Assembly: GCF_039534165.1 (NCBI RefSeq)
Contig: NZ_BAAAUX010000005.1
Span: 284,724 to 348,723 of the forward strand
DNA length: 64,000 bases
Reading direction: 5' to 3'
Source: Saccharopolyspora_D taberi
GTDB lineage: Bacteria; Actinomycetota; Actinomycetes; Mycobacteriales; Pseudonocardiaceae
Shown here: in pieces, positions 8,340 through 16,343 of the stretch
Layout: every line of letters starts with the position of its first letter
How positions within the stretch are numbered: position 1 is the first letter of the stretch
Translations under genes and position numbers: made by a program
The notes under the pieces: generated by a model
What the model was told of the DNA's origin: nothing
Databases searched by the model: none
What the model saw: only the letters and a program-made list of their open reading frames with translations

Positions 8340-9185
8340 ATGCCTGCTGATGCTCCGGGCGAGCCCCCGCGTTCCTCCAGGGCCGGACGTGACCTGCGCG
8401 CGGCGATCGCGGTCGGGCTGGTGCTCGGCGCGGCGATCATCTTCTCGCTGCTGATGCTGCGGTTCCTGTTCATCGGGGTCGTGGCCGCCGCGGTCGCCGT
8501 GTCCACCGTCGAGCTCGCGGGCGCGCTGCGCCGGGGCGCGGGCATCCGGGTGTCGCTGCCGCCGGTGCTCGTCGGCGGGCAGCTGATGGTCTGGTTGTCC
8601 TGGCCGTTCGGGCTGCGCGGGCTGCTGGTCGCGTTCGCGGTGACGACGCTGGCGTGCCTGGCGTGGCGGTTCCGCGACGGTGTCGACGGCTACGTGCGGG
8701 ACGCGACGGCGTCGGTGTTCACCACCGCGTACGTGCCGATGTTCGCCGCGTTCGCCGCGATGCTGGTGCGCCCGGAGGACGGCGCGTTCCGCGCGCTCTG
8801 CTTCATGATCGGCGTGGTCGCCTCCGACACCGGCGGCTACGCGTTCGGGGTGCTGCTGGGCAGGCACCCGATGGCGCCGAAGGTCAGCCCGAAGAAGTCC
8901 TGGGAGGGCTTCGGCGGTTCGATGCTGGCCGGGGTGGTCGCCGGGGCGCTGTCGGTGACGCTGCTGCTCGACGGGCAGTGGTGGCAGGGCGCGCTGTTCG
9001 GCGCGGCTCTGGTGTGCAGCGCGACGCTGGGCGATCTGATGGAGTCGCTGATCAAGCGCGACCTCGGCATCAAGGACATGGGCAACCTGCTGCCCGGCCA
9101 CGGCGGTCTGATGGACCGGATGGACTCGCTGCTGCCTTCCGCGGTGGTGGCGTGGCTGATGCTGTTCTGGCTGCTGCCGGTCTGA
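8340..9185 (+). CDS. cdsA: Phosphatidate cytidylyltransferase
   Basis: This 281-residue integral membrane protein is CDP-diglyceride synthase, which turns phosphatidate and CTP into CDP-diacylglycerol for phospholipid synthesis. After a hydrophilic N-terminus there are about seven membrane segments. The CdsA signature lies near the C-terminus: VSPKKSWEGFGGSMLAGV then GDLMESLIKRDLGIKDMGN and LPGHGGLMDRMDSLL. The ATG at 8340 follows GAAGGTGAG at good spacing; GTGs at 8304 and 8307 are alternatives. The stop overlaps the next ATG by one base, so the downstream methyltransferase is translationally coupled. Confidence 0.95.
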   Translation: MPADAPGEPPRSSRAGRDLRAAIAVGLVLGAAIIFSLLMLRFLFIGVVAAAVAVSTVELAGALRRGAGIRVSLPPVLVGGQLMVWLSWPFGLRGLLVAFAVTTLACLAWRFRDGVDGYVRDATASVFTTAYVPMFAAFAAMLVRPEDGAFRALCFMIGVVASDTGGYAFGVLLGRHPMAPKVSPKKSWEGFGGSMLAGVVAGALSVTLLLDGQWWQGALFGAALVCSATLGDLMESLIKRDLGIKDMGNLLPGHGGLMDRMDSLLPSAVVAWLMLFWLLPV

Positions 9186-9916
9186 TGCGGACCTGGCGCA
9201 GCCGGGCGAGCGCGGAGGTCACGCCGAGCCCGAACATCTGGCACTGGCCGGAGATCTACGAGATCGAGAACCGGGCGCAGGACTCGGCCGGTGAGCTGTG
9301 GACGGCGCTGCGGGAGCGCTGCGACTGGACCGGGCTCGACGTCGCCGACATCGGGTGCGGCGACGGTTTCCACCTGCCGCTGTTCGCCGCGACCGCGCGG
9401 TCGGTGATCGGGATCGAGCCGCATCCGCCGCTGGCTCAGCGCGCGCGGGAGCGGATGGCCGGCCAGCCGGGCGTTGACGTCCGGATCGCTCCGGCGCAGC
9501 GGCTTCCGCTCGCTGACGCCAGCATCGACCTGGTGCACGCGCGCACCGCGTACTTCTTCGGCCCCGGCTGCGAACCGGGACTGGCCGAGGCGGAACGGGT
9601 GCTGCGGCCGGGCGGCGCGCTGGTGATCGTCGACCTGGACCTCGCGAGCAGCCCGTACGGCGACTGGATGCGCGCGGACACCCCGCACCTCGACCCGGGC
9701 GCGGTCGAGTCGTTCTTCGTGCGGCACGGTTTCGAGAGCACCTCGGTCGACACGGTGTGGCGCTTCGACGAGCGCGCGCAGCTGGAGGCGGTGCTCGGGA
9801 TCGAGTTCTCGGCGAAGGTCGCGCGGCGGGCGGTCCGGGAGACGACGGGGAACGCGCTTCCCGTCAGGTACCGGCTGCGGCTGCGCCGGAAGCCGACGGG
9901 CCTGCTGCGGGCCTGA
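9185..9916 (+). CDS. Class I SAM-dependent methyltransferase
   Basis: This 243-residue protein is a class I SAM-dependent methyltransferase of the Methyltransf_11 type. Motif I is VADIGCGDGFHLPLF, the acidic residue after strand 2 sits in VIGIEPHPPLAQRAR, and the post-motif region reads RIAPAQRLPLADASIDLVHA followed by EAERVLRPGGALVIVD. No membrane segment is present. The ATG overlaps the cdsA stop by one base, so it is made with CdsA, but the substrate cannot be named. A role in modifying a lipid or ribosomal component is only a guess from context. Confidence 0.85.
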   Translation: MRTWRSRASAEVTPSPNIWHWPEIYEIENRAQDSAGELWTALRERCDWTGLDVADIGCGDGFHLPLFAATARSVIGIEPHPPLAQRARERMAGQPGVDVRIAPAQRLPLADASIDLVHARTAYFFGPGCEPGLAEAERVLRPGGALVIVDLDLASSPYGDWMRADTPHLDPGAVESFFVRHGFESTSVDTVWRFDERAQLEAVLGIEFSAKVARRAVRETTGNALPVRYRLRLRRKPTGLLRA

Positions 9917-9942
9917 GCTGCTCGCCGGTTCCTCGGTTTCCC

Positions 9943-10707
9943 CTATTCCCCGGTTCGCTGAGCGGTGTCGATGACGAAGAACGGCGCCCCGACGACGTCC
10001 CGCACCTGAGCGATCCGCCCGTGCGGGGAGTCGGACGGCTCGCGCAGGACCTCGCCGCCGAGGCGAATCGTCCGTTCCACCGCCGAGTCGGTGTCCTGGT
10101 CCGGGTTGACCTGGAAGTACAGCTGCCAGTGCGGCGGGACGTCCGCGGGCAGGGCGGCGCTCGCGTCGAGGCGGCCGACGGTCGGCATGTCGTCGACGTA
10201 CCAGACCGTGTAGTCGAAGTTCCCGCCCGGCTCGCCGATCTGCTCCTGCCGGTAGCCGAGCAGGTCGGCGTAGAACGGATCGGCCGAGGAGGCGTCGCGG
10301 GTGTGCAGCTCGGCCCAGCACAGCATGCCCGCGTGGTCGCGGCCGAAGGTCGCGCTCGGCGCTGCCTGCCAGAGGCCGACGACGGCACCGGACGGGTCCT
10401 GGCTGACCAGGAAGAACTCGTCGGACTCGGTTTCGGTCGGCGGAACCAGCACCCGGCCGCCGAGGGCGTGGACGTGCTCGGCGGCGCGGCGGATCGAACC
10501 GCATTCCAGGTACACCGTCCACGCGGTCCGGGTGTCGGTGACCGGCACCAGGACTCCGGCGACCGGGGTCCTGCCGATCAGCGCGATGTTGTAGTGATCT
10601 CTGGTGATCCAGGTCCAGCCGAACAGCCCCGAGTAGAACTCGCGGGCGGCGTCGGCGTCGGTCGTGGCGAGATCCACCCAGCCGGGTGCGCCTACCGGAA
10701 CGGCCAT
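9943..10707 (-). CDS. VOC-family protein with two glyoxalase-like domains
   Basis: This 254-residue protein consists of two vicinal-oxygen-chelate modules of ~120 residues. The first starts GAPGWVDLATTDADAAREFY and GLFGWTW, the second FGRDHAGMLCWAELHTRDA and FYADLLGY. Both have the FY(S/A)xLxGW(Y) helix typical of the family. Such proteins serve as glyoxalases, dioxygenases or antibiotic-binding proteins, and the activity here cannot be chosen from sequence. I took the ATG at 10707, which has GGAGGAGAC directly upstream, over an earlier in-frame start. It converges with the methyltransferase gene with only 26 bases between stops. Confidence 0.88.
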   Translation of the reverse strand: MAVPVGAPGWVDLATTDADAAREFYSGLFGWTWITRDHYNIALIGRTPVAGVLVPVTDTRTAWTVYLECGSIRRAAEHVHALGGRVLVPPTETESDEFFLVSQDPSGAVVGLWQAAPSATFGRDHAGMLCWAELHTRDASSADPFYADLLGYRQEQIGEPGGNFDYTVWYVDDMPTVGRLDASAALPADVPPHWQLYFQVNPDQDTDSAVERTIRLGGEVLREPSDSPHGRIAQVRDVVGAPFFVIDTAQRTGE

Positions 10708-11036
10708 GTCTCCTCCCCGGGTCGCTGCGTCCATGGTGCTGCCGTCCGGCGCAGTGCACCCGCCGGAAAGGTGGCTCTGTGTGACGGGTAACACGTAGGG
10801 TGATCAGGCCCGGAAAGCCGCGCGACGGTGGCGCTGAACTCAAGCCGTGTGGGTGATAAAGCCAGGTGATATCCGGGCGATCACGTTACCCTTCGGTGCT
10901 AAATCCGCAATGGGAACGCCCCCGAATGACGCCTTGATACTCGGCGCGAGCCGTGATCGACTTATATCGGTCACGCAGGGTGTGCGTTACACCCTGGCGA
11001 CTTCACGAAGGCACGCAACGGGCAACAGGAGCAACC
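10708..11036. other. Divergent intergenic region between the VOC gene and a small membrane protein gene
   Basis: These 329 bases separate two divergent genes and hold no recognisable gene. GGGTAAC near 10790 and GTTACCC near 10885 form a loose 7-base inverted pair, and an 8-bp inverted repeat lies at 10976-10996. Promoters for both flanking genes are expected here. Confidence 0.4.
10976..10996 (+). promoter_or_regulatory. Inverted repeat upstream of the small membrane protein gene
   Basis: CAGGGTGT (10976-10983) and ACACCCTG (10989-10996) form a perfect 8-bp inverted repeat around GCGTT. It lies 40 bases before the ATG at 11037, a position where an operator or a leader hairpin would sit. No cognate regulator is evident. 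Confidence 0.4.
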
Positions 11037-11492
11037 ATGGCCGACCGCGCCGCGAAGCCGGTGACCGCGGGCCTGAGCCAGGTTGCCCAGATGGACCGGC
11101 GGGAGCGCGCCCGCATCGTCCGGCAGCTCTGCCAGCAGTACCCGGCGTTCCGGTCGCTGCTGACCCAGGTGACGGTGGCCCGCGGGATCGCGTTCGGTTC
11201 CGGGCTCGCACTGGCGGTCGCGGTGATGTTCCTGGTCCAGGGCGTCTCGGTGTGGTGGGTCGCGACGCTGGTCCTCGGGGGTCTGGTGGGGTTCGGCTAC
11301 GTCGCCGTGGTGCTCACCGACAGCCGCTTCGACCTGCTGCTCGCGATCATCGGCGCGCACCGGACCGACGAGCTGCACGGGCGGCTGGTGACCGAGCAGA
11401 TCTACGGCGAGGACGCCCCGGAGAACCCGGTGTTCCCCACGCCCGCCCCGGTCGGCGTCCGGCGCTTCCTGCGGCGGCAGAGCGCCTCCTGA
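11037..11492 (+). CDS. Small membrane protein with two transmembrane helices, function unknown
   Basis: This 151-residue protein is not one I can name. Residues 1-45 are charged (MDRRERARIVRQLCQQYPAF), then two membrane helices follow at about 50-67 and 73-94 separated by a short turn with WW, and the C-terminal ~55 residues are again hydrophilic. No enzymatic motif is visible. The ATG at 11037 is preceded by CAGGAGCAACC; an upstream frame extension lacks a ribosome site. It converges with the metal-regulator gene, with one base between stops, and stands alone as a transcription unit. Confidence 0.75.
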   Translation: MADRAAKPVTAGLSQVAQMDRRERARIVRQLCQQYPAFRSLLTQVTVARGIAFGSGLALAVAVMFLVQGVSVWWVATLVLGGLVGFGYVAVVLTDSRFDLLLAIIGAHRTDELHGRLVTEQIYGEDAPENPVFPTPAPVGVRRFLRRQSAS

Positions 11493-11493
11493 C

Positions 11494-12177
11494 TCAGCGC
11501 AGGCTGATCGACAGCGCCGCCGCGATCTCGTCGCCGAGGAAGTGGGTCTGGGCGTGCGGCGGTTCGCCGACGCGCACCACCAGCGGCCCGCCGAAGGGCT
11601 TGCGCTCCACGATCTCGATGCGGGTGCCCAGCGTCATCTCGTGGTCGGTGAGGTAGCGCAGCAGCTCCGAGTCGGTGTCCCAGACCCGGGCGATGGTGCC
11701 GACCGTCCCGGGCTCGACCTGGTCGAGCAGCTTGGTCGCGGGCTTCTCCACGACCCCGTCCGCGCTCGGGATCGGGTCGCCGTGCGGGTCGTGGGTGGGG
11801 TGGCCGAGCTTGGCGGCGATGTGCTCGACGAGCTCGTCGGAGACCGCGTGCTCCAGCGCGTCGGCCTCCCGGTGCACCTCGTCCCAGGTGTAGTCGAGCT
11901 CCTCGACCAGGAACAGCTCGATCAGGCGATGGCGGCGCAGCACGTCGTAGGCCAGCCGCCTGCCCTCCGGGGTCAGCTCGACGCTGCGGTAGCGGACGTG
12001 GGTGACCAGGCCCAGCTGGGCGAGCTTGTTGATCATGCCGGAGACCGAGGACGGGCTCAGCCCGAGGCGCTGGGTCAGGGTCGCGTTCGTGACGGGCACG
12101 CCGCGTTCGCTGAGCCCGTAGATCGCCCGGACGTAGTCCTCGACGGAGGACGACGGACGCTCGGCCATGCTTGTCAT
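11494..12177 (-). CDS. DtxR/MntR-family metal-dependent transcriptional regulator
   Basis: This ~227-residue protein is a DtxR-family regulator. The N-terminal winged helix reads SVEDYVRAIYGLSERGVPVT then LTQRLGLSPSSVSGMINKLA. The metal-binding and dimerisation helices follow (LRRHRLIELFLVEELDYTWD and ADALEHAVSDELVEHI). A C-terminal SH3-like/FeoA domain (GTVGTIARVWDTDSELLRYL) is present. It is the last gene downstream of an ABC transporter of the manganese type, so it most likely senses Mn(II) and represses that operon; an IdeR-like iron role is less likely. Start is ATG 12177 or 12168; neither has a strong ribosome site. Confidence 0.92.
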   Translation of the reverse strand: MTSMAERPSSSVEDYVRAIYGLSERGVPVTNATLTQRLGLSPSSVSGMINKLAQLGLVTHVRYRSVELTPEGRRLAYDVLRRHRLIELFLVEELDYTWDEVHREADALEHAVSDELVEHIAAKLGHPTHDPHGDPIPSADGVVEKPATKLLDQVEPGTVGTIARVWDTDSELLRYLTDHEMTLGTRIEIVERKPFGGPLVVRVGEPPHAQTHFLGDEIAAALSISLR

Positions 12178-12196
12178 GGTCCCAACGATAGAGCCG

Positions 12197-12212
12197 ATGG
12201 CCACAAGGCCAT
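12197..12212. promoter_or_regulatory. Inverted repeat between permease and regulator genes
   Basis: ATGGCC-ACAA-GGCCAT is a perfect 6-bp inverted repeat in the 49 bases between the permease stop and the regulator start. It could be an operator for autoregulation or a weak hairpin separating the two genes. Confidence 0.35.
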
Positions 12213-12226
12213 GAACTGCCAAGCGG

Positions 12227-13108
12227 CTACGCCTCGCCGACCGCGACCCCCGCGCGCCGCCGCCTGCGGCGCACCGCCTCGGCGACCAGTCCCTGACCGG
12301 GCGCGGCCAGGTACACCAGCGCGAACACGCAGGTCTGGCACAGCACGATCATGCCGCCGGTTGAGGTGTCGACGTGGAAGCTCAGGTAGGTGCCGAGGAT
12401 CCCGCTGAACACCGACAGCGCCGCGGCCACCGCGAGCATCCGGGAGAACCGCCTGGTGAGCAGGAACGCCGTCGCCCCCGGGGTGATGAGCATCGCGGTG
12501 ACCAGGATGACCCCGACCGCCTGGAGCGCGACCACGACCGTCAGCGCGAGCATCGTCAGCAGCAGGGCGCTGATCCGCCGCGGGTTCAGGCCGATGGCGT
12601 GCGCGTGCGTCGGGTCGAAGGCGTACAGGGTCAGGTCGCGGCGCTTGAGCAGGGCGACCGCGAGCACCAGCCCGGCGATCACGAGCACCTGGACGATGTC
12701 GCTGTCGGACACGCCGAGGACGTTGCCGAACAGGATGTGGTTGAGGTCGACCTGGCTCGGGATCCGCGACACCAGCACCAGGCCGAGCGCGAACAGGCCG
12801 GTGAACACCACGCCGATCGCGGCGTCGCCCTTGAGCTTGGTGGTCGAGCGGACCCCGGCGATCATGCCGACGGCCAGGCCGCCGAACAGGAACGCGCCGA
12901 CCGAGAAGGGCATCGCCAGCACGTAGGCGAGCACGACGCCGGGGAGCACGGCGTGCGAGACCGCGTCGCCCAGCAGCGACCAGCCGATCAGCGTCACCCA
13001 GCACGACAGCACCGCGCACACCAGGCCGGCGACCACGCTGATCAGCAGCGCGCGCTGCATGAAGCCGAACTGGAGCGGTTCGACGATCCACTGCACGAGG
13101 TCGTTCAC
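12227..13108 (-). CDS. Metal ABC transporter permease (ABC-3 family, manganese/zinc type)
   Basis: This 293-residue protein is an ABC-3 family permease with about eight membrane helices. Typical stretches are ALLISVVAGLVCAVLSCWVT, GDAVSHAVLPGVVLAYVLAM (the family motif) and VGVILVTAMLITPGATAFLL. The GTG start at 13108 overlaps the ATPase stop as GTGA, so the genes are coupled; the frame is open further upstream but only in antisense of the ATPase. With the ATPase and binding protein it forms an importer whose substrate is probably Mn(II), based on the binding protein motif and the DtxR-type regulator downstream. Confidence 0.95.
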   Translation of the reverse strand: MNDLVQWIVEPLQFGFMQRALLISVVAGLVCAVLSCWVTLIGWSLLGDAVSHAVLPGVVLAYVLAMPFSVGAFLFGGLAVGMIAGVRSTTKLKGDAAIGVVFTGLFALGLVLVSRIPSQVDLNHILFGNVLGVSDSDIVQVLVIAGLVLAVALLKRRDLTLYAFDPTHAHAIGLNPRRISALLLTMLALTVVVALQAVGVILVTAMLITPGATAFLLTRRFSRMLAVAAALSVFSGILGTYLSFHVDTSTGGMIVLCQTCVFALVYLAAPGQGLVAEAVRRRRRRAGVAVGEA

Positions 13109-13839
13109 CGGGCCCCTCCCGCGATCTTGGCGCCGAACGTGCGGGCCAGCGTCTCCGGCGCGAGGACCTCGTCCAGCGGCCCGTGCGCGATGACCTGCTG
13201 CTGGAGCAGCACCGCGGTGTCGCACAGCTCCGGGACGCTGGCCAGGTCGTGGGTGGAGATCATGATCGTGCGGCCCTCGTCGCGCAGTCCGCGCAGCAGC
13301 TCGGCGATGGTGGCTTCGGAACGCTTGTCGACCCCGGCGAACGGTTCGTCGAGGAACAGCAGCGCCGCTTCCTGCGCGATGCCCCGGGCGACGAAGGCGC
13401 GCTTGCGCTGGCCGCCGGAGAGCGCGCCGATGGGGTTGCCCGCGAGCTCGGTGAGCCCGACGCGCTCCAGCGCCGCGGCGACCGCGGAGCGGTCCGCCTG
13501 CCGGGGGCGGCGGGTGAGGCCGAGGTGTCCGTAGCGGCCCATCATCACCACGTCGGCGACGCTGACCGGGAACGTCCAGTCGACGGCCTCGGACTGCGGC
13601 ACGTAGGCGATCAGGCCCTCGCGGCGGGCCTGCCGGGGCGACCGGCCGAGCAGCCGGATGCTGCCGCGGTCCGGTTTCACCAGCCCCATCAGGGCTTTGA
13701 ACAGGGTGGACTTGCCGGAGCCGTTCATCCCGAGCAGGCCGCAGATCTGGCCCGCCGCGATGTCCACGCTGACGTCGTCGAGCGCCAGCGTCTGCCCGTA
13801 GTGGACGGTGACGTTGGCGGCGTCGATCGCGGTGCTCAC
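13105..13839 (-). CDS. Metal ABC transporter ATP-binding protein
   Basis: This 244-residue protein is the ATPase of the importer. Walker A is GMNGSGKST, the Q-loop lies in YVPQSEAVDW, the signature is LSGGQRKR, Walker B is ALLFLDEPFAGVD, and the switch His lies in IMISTHDLASV. YVPQ followed by VDWTFP is typical of MntB/ZnuC-type ATPases. The start is GTG 13839, overlapping the binding-protein stop as GTGA, and the stop overlaps the permease GTG the same way. The three genes are thus one tightly coupled operon. Confidence 0.96.
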   Translation of the reverse strand: MSTAIDAANVTVHYGQTLALDDVSVDIAAGQICGLLGMNGSGKSTLFKALMGLVKPDRGSIRLLGRSPRQARREGLIAYVPQSEAVDWTFPVSVADVVMMGRYGHLGLTRRPRQADRSAVAAALERVGLTELAGNPIGALSGGQRKRAFVARGIAQEAALLFLDEPFAGVDKRSEATIAELLRGLRDEGRTIMISTHDLASVPELCDTAVLLQQQVIAHGPLDEVLAPETLARTFGAKIAGGAR

Positions 13840-14762
13840 CGGTCGCCTCCGTTCAGGCCGGTCACGACGGCCTCGGCGTCGTGGCGCAGCAGGTCGAGGT
13901 AGGTCGGGACCGGGCCGCCGGGCTCGGACAGCGAGTCGACGTAGAGCTTTTCGCCCAGCCGCGCGCCGGTTTCGGTCGCCACCTGCTGCTGCGCCTTGTC
14001 GTTGACGGTGGATTCGCAGAAGACCGCGGGGACGGCGTTGTCCCGCACGAACCGGGTGGTGTCCTTGATCTGCTGCGGGGTGCCCTCCTCGTCGCTGTTG
14101 ACCGGCCACAGGTACGCCTCGCGCAGGCCCGCGTCGCGCGCGAGGTAGGAGAACGCGCCCTCGCAGGTGACCAGGGCGCGGTGCTGCGGCGGCAGTTTCG
14201 CCAGCTCCTGCCGGAGGTACTGGTCGATCTCGTCGATGCGGCGCAGGTAGGAGTCGGCGTTGGCGTGGAACTCCGAGGCGTGCGCGGGGTCCAGGTGGCT
14301 GAGGGCGTCGCGGATGTTGGTGACGTAGATCCGCGCGTTGCGCGGGGACATCCAGGCGTGCGGGTTGGCCTTGCCCTCGTACTGGCCGCTGCGGATCGGC
14401 ATCGGCTCGACGCCCGCGGTGAGGGTGACGTGGCGGGCCTCGCTGCGCTGGACGAACCGGTCGAACCAGCGCTCCAGGCCGAGGCCGTTGTCCAGCACGA
14501 GATCGGCCTTGGCGCCCTTGAGCAGGTCGCTGGGCGTGGGTTCGTACTCGTGGATCTCGGTGCCGGGCTTGGTGATCGACTCGACCGCGACGGCGTCCCC
14601 GGCGACCGCGCGCGCCATGTCGGCGATCACGGTGAAGGTGGTGACGACCTGCTTGCGGTCGTCGGCGGGCTCGCTCGCGCCGGTGCCGCACGCCGACGCC
14701 AGAAGCAGGGCCGCTAAGGCGAGAGACGCGTTTCGGGTCGTTGGAGTCCGAAATTTCGCCAC
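13836..14762 (-). CDS. Metal-binding lipoprotein of the ABC importer (cluster A-I, Mn type)
   Basis: This 308-residue protein is the substrate-binding lipoprotein. A signal peptide ends in lipobox LLASAC with Cys25 for lipid attachment. Cluster A-I metal ligands are in place: His in GTEIHEYEPTPSDL, His in KANPHAWMSPRN, Glu in ALVTCEGAFSYLARD and Asp in LYVDSLSEPGG. VNSDEEGTPQQI resembles the NTEEEGTP motif of manganese-binding PsaA/MntC proteins and not the His-rich loop of ZnuA, so Mn(II) is the best guess. The GTG at 14762 sits inside a short inverted repeat. It is the first gene of the operon. Confidence 0.93.
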   Translation of the reverse strand: MAKFRTPTTRNASLALAALLLASACGTGASEPADDRKQVVTTFTVIADMARAVAGDAVAVESITKPGTEIHEYEPTPSDLLKGAKADLVLDNGLGLERWFDRFVQRSEARHVTLTAGVEPMPIRSGQYEGKANPHAWMSPRNARIYVTNIRDALSHLDPAHASEFHANADSYLRRIDEIDQYLRQELAKLPPQHRALVTCEGAFSYLARDAGLREAYLWPVNSDEEGTPQQIKDTTRFVRDNAVPAVFCESTVNDKAQQQVATETGARLGEKLYVDSLSEPGGPVPTYLDLLRHDAEAVVTGLNGGDR

Positions 14763-14769
14763 GGCGAAA
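14754..14769 (-). promoter_or_regulatory. Inverted repeat over the start of the metal-binding lipoprotein gene
   Basis: TTTCGCC (14754-14760), two bases, and GGCGAAA (14763-14769) form a perfect 7-bp inverted repeat covering the GTG start. It is a candidate operator for the DtxR/MntR-type regulator at the end of the operon, or it may hide the ribosome site in the mRNA. Confidence 0.4.
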
Positions 14770-14840
14770 ACTGTACTAGGTGCGATTCCCGCGACCAAGC
14801 GGGTGTGATCGACGCGGGGCGTGGGACACTGGTCGGCGCT

Positions 14841-15950
14841 ATGTCTGCATCGCTCCCGCTTGTTTTCAACGCGCCGCGCCGCGGCAAGCCGCCCGTGCAC
14901 CTCGCCGACCTCTCGGTCGAGGAGCGGAAGGCGGCGGTGGCCGAGCTGGGCGAGAAGCCCTTCCGCGCCCGCCAGCTCGCGCACCACTACTTCGGCAGGC
15001 TCAGCGCCGACGTGGAGTCGATGACCGACATCCCGGCGGGCAGCCGCGCCCGGCTCGGCGCCGACCTGCTGCCGACGCTGCTCACACCGGTGCGCCACGT
15101 CGACACCGACGAGGGCACCACCCGCAAGACGCTCTGGCGCGCGCACGACGGCACGCTGCTGGAGAGCGTGCTCATGCGGTACCCGGACCGGGCCACGGTC
15201 TGCATCTCCAGCCAGGCGGGCTGCGGCATGGCGTGCCCGTTCTGCGCCACCGGCCAGGGCGGTCTCCAGCGCAACCTCTCGACAGCCGAGATCGTCGACC
15301 AGGTGCGGTCGGCGGCGGCGATGATGCGCGACGGCGAGGTGCCCGGCGGGCCGGGCAGGCTGTCCAACGTCGTGTTCATGGGCATGGGCGAGCCGCTGGC
15401 GAACTACAAGCGCGTGATCAACGCGGTGCACCGCATCTGCGACCCCGCACCGGAGGGCCTGGGACTCTCGCAGCGCTCGGTCACGGTGTCCACGGTGGGC
15501 CTGGTGCCCGCGATCCGGAAGATGACCGCCGAGGACCTGCACGTCACGCTCGCGGTGTCGCTGCACACCCCGGACGACGAGCTGCGCGACACGCTGGTGC
15601 CGGTGAACAACCGGTGGAAGGTCCAGGAGGTCCTGGAGGCCGCGCGCGGCTACGCCGACCACACCGGGCGCCGGGTGTCGATCGAGTACGCGCTCATCCG
15701 GGACGTCAACGACCAGGGCTGGCGCGCCGACCTGCTGGGCAAGCTGCTGCACAAGCACCTCGGCCAGCTCGTGCACGTCAACCTGATCCCGCTGAACCCG
15801 ACGCCCGGCAGCAAGTGGGACGCCAGCCCGAAACCCGTCGAGCGGGAGTTCGTGCGGCGCGTGCGCGCCGCCGGCGTGCCGTGCACCGTGCGGGACACGC
15901 GGGGGCAGGAGATCGCCGCCGCTTGCGGGCAGCTCGCCGCGGAGGAGTAG
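14841..15950 (+). CDS. rlmN: 23S rRNA (adenine(2503)-C(2))-methyltransferase RlmN
   Basis: This 369-residue radical-SAM enzyme methylates A2503 of 23S rRNA and A37 of some tRNAs. The N-terminal helical domain is LADLSVEERKAAVAELGEKP and FRARQLAHHYFGRL. The radical SAM cluster motif CGMACPFCATGQGG is intact, followed by NVVFMGMGEPLANYKRVINA. The C-terminal VPCTVRDTRGQEIAAACGQL supplies the methyl-carrying Cys. I chose the ATG at 14841 (MSASLPLVFNAPRRGK); earlier in-frame starts lack support. It diverges from the metal transporter operon. Position near cdsA/frr is conserved in Actinobacteria. Confidence 0.97.
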   Translation: MSASLPLVFNAPRRGKPPVHLADLSVEERKAAVAELGEKPFRARQLAHHYFGRLSADVESMTDIPAGSRARLGADLLPTLLTPVRHVDTDEGTTRKTLWRAHDGTLLESVLMRYPDRATVCISSQAGCGMACPFCATGQGGLQRNLSTAEIVDQVRSAAAMMRDGEVPGGPGRLSNVVFMGMGEPLANYKRVINAVHRICDPAPEGLGLSQRSVTVSTVGLVPAIRKMTAEDLHVTLAVSLHTPDDELRDTLVPVNNRWKVQEVLEAARGYADHTGRRVSIEYALIRDVNDQGWRADLLGKLLHKHLGQLVHVNLIPLNPTPGSKWDASPKPVEREFVRRVRAAGVPCTVRDTRGQEIAAACGQLAAEE

Positions 15951-16343
15951 GCGGGCGCGCTCTAAGACTACGTTTGTCCATCTACTGCGACCAAACGCGA
16001 AAGTGTTTGGTCCATTTGGATGAATGACTTGCTCTGGCGTCCGGTTCTTTCGCGGGCATGTGGTTTACTCGACGAGTGGTGACCATGGCCGGTGATGCCC
16101 TCGTCGTGTTGACGTTTGGTCCGCGAAGTGGCGATAACATCGGACGGTGAACGCATGGGGGATGTCTACTCGCGTCGCTGCGCCCGAAGTGGCTGCCGGG
16201 AAGAGGAATCGCAGTCGCGGGTACGGATTCCGGCTTCGGTGTCGATCGGCTCGATGCCGCCATGGATGTTTGTGCCGTGTTGATGCACAACCAAGCGATC
16301 GCATCGTGAAATTTTGTGATCGACACACTGGAGGGATGGACGG
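15951..16343. other. Left flank of the low-GC island, no confirmed gene
   Basis: This 393-base stretch is clearly less GC-rich than the genes before it. It contains the 15989-16012 hairpin and three copies of a GTTTGGTCC-like motif (CGTTTGTCC near 15971, GTTTGGTCC at 16005, GTTTGGTCC near 16114). A 66-codon frame from GTG 16147 ends in the TTG start of the AIPR gene, but its composition (Arg/Cys-rich) looks non-coding. The sequence change just after the rlmN stop suggests an insertion boundary. Confidence 0.4.
15989..16012 (+). terminator. 10-bp hairpin with GAAA tetraloop
   Basis: GACCAAACGC, loop GAAA, GTGTTTGGTC pairs over 10 positions with one G-U pair, and the GNRA tetraloop is closed by C-G. 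It lies 38 bases after the rlmN stop. It may end the rlmN transcript; the flanking repeats of half of the stem make an operator or recombination site possible too. Confidence 0.5.
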
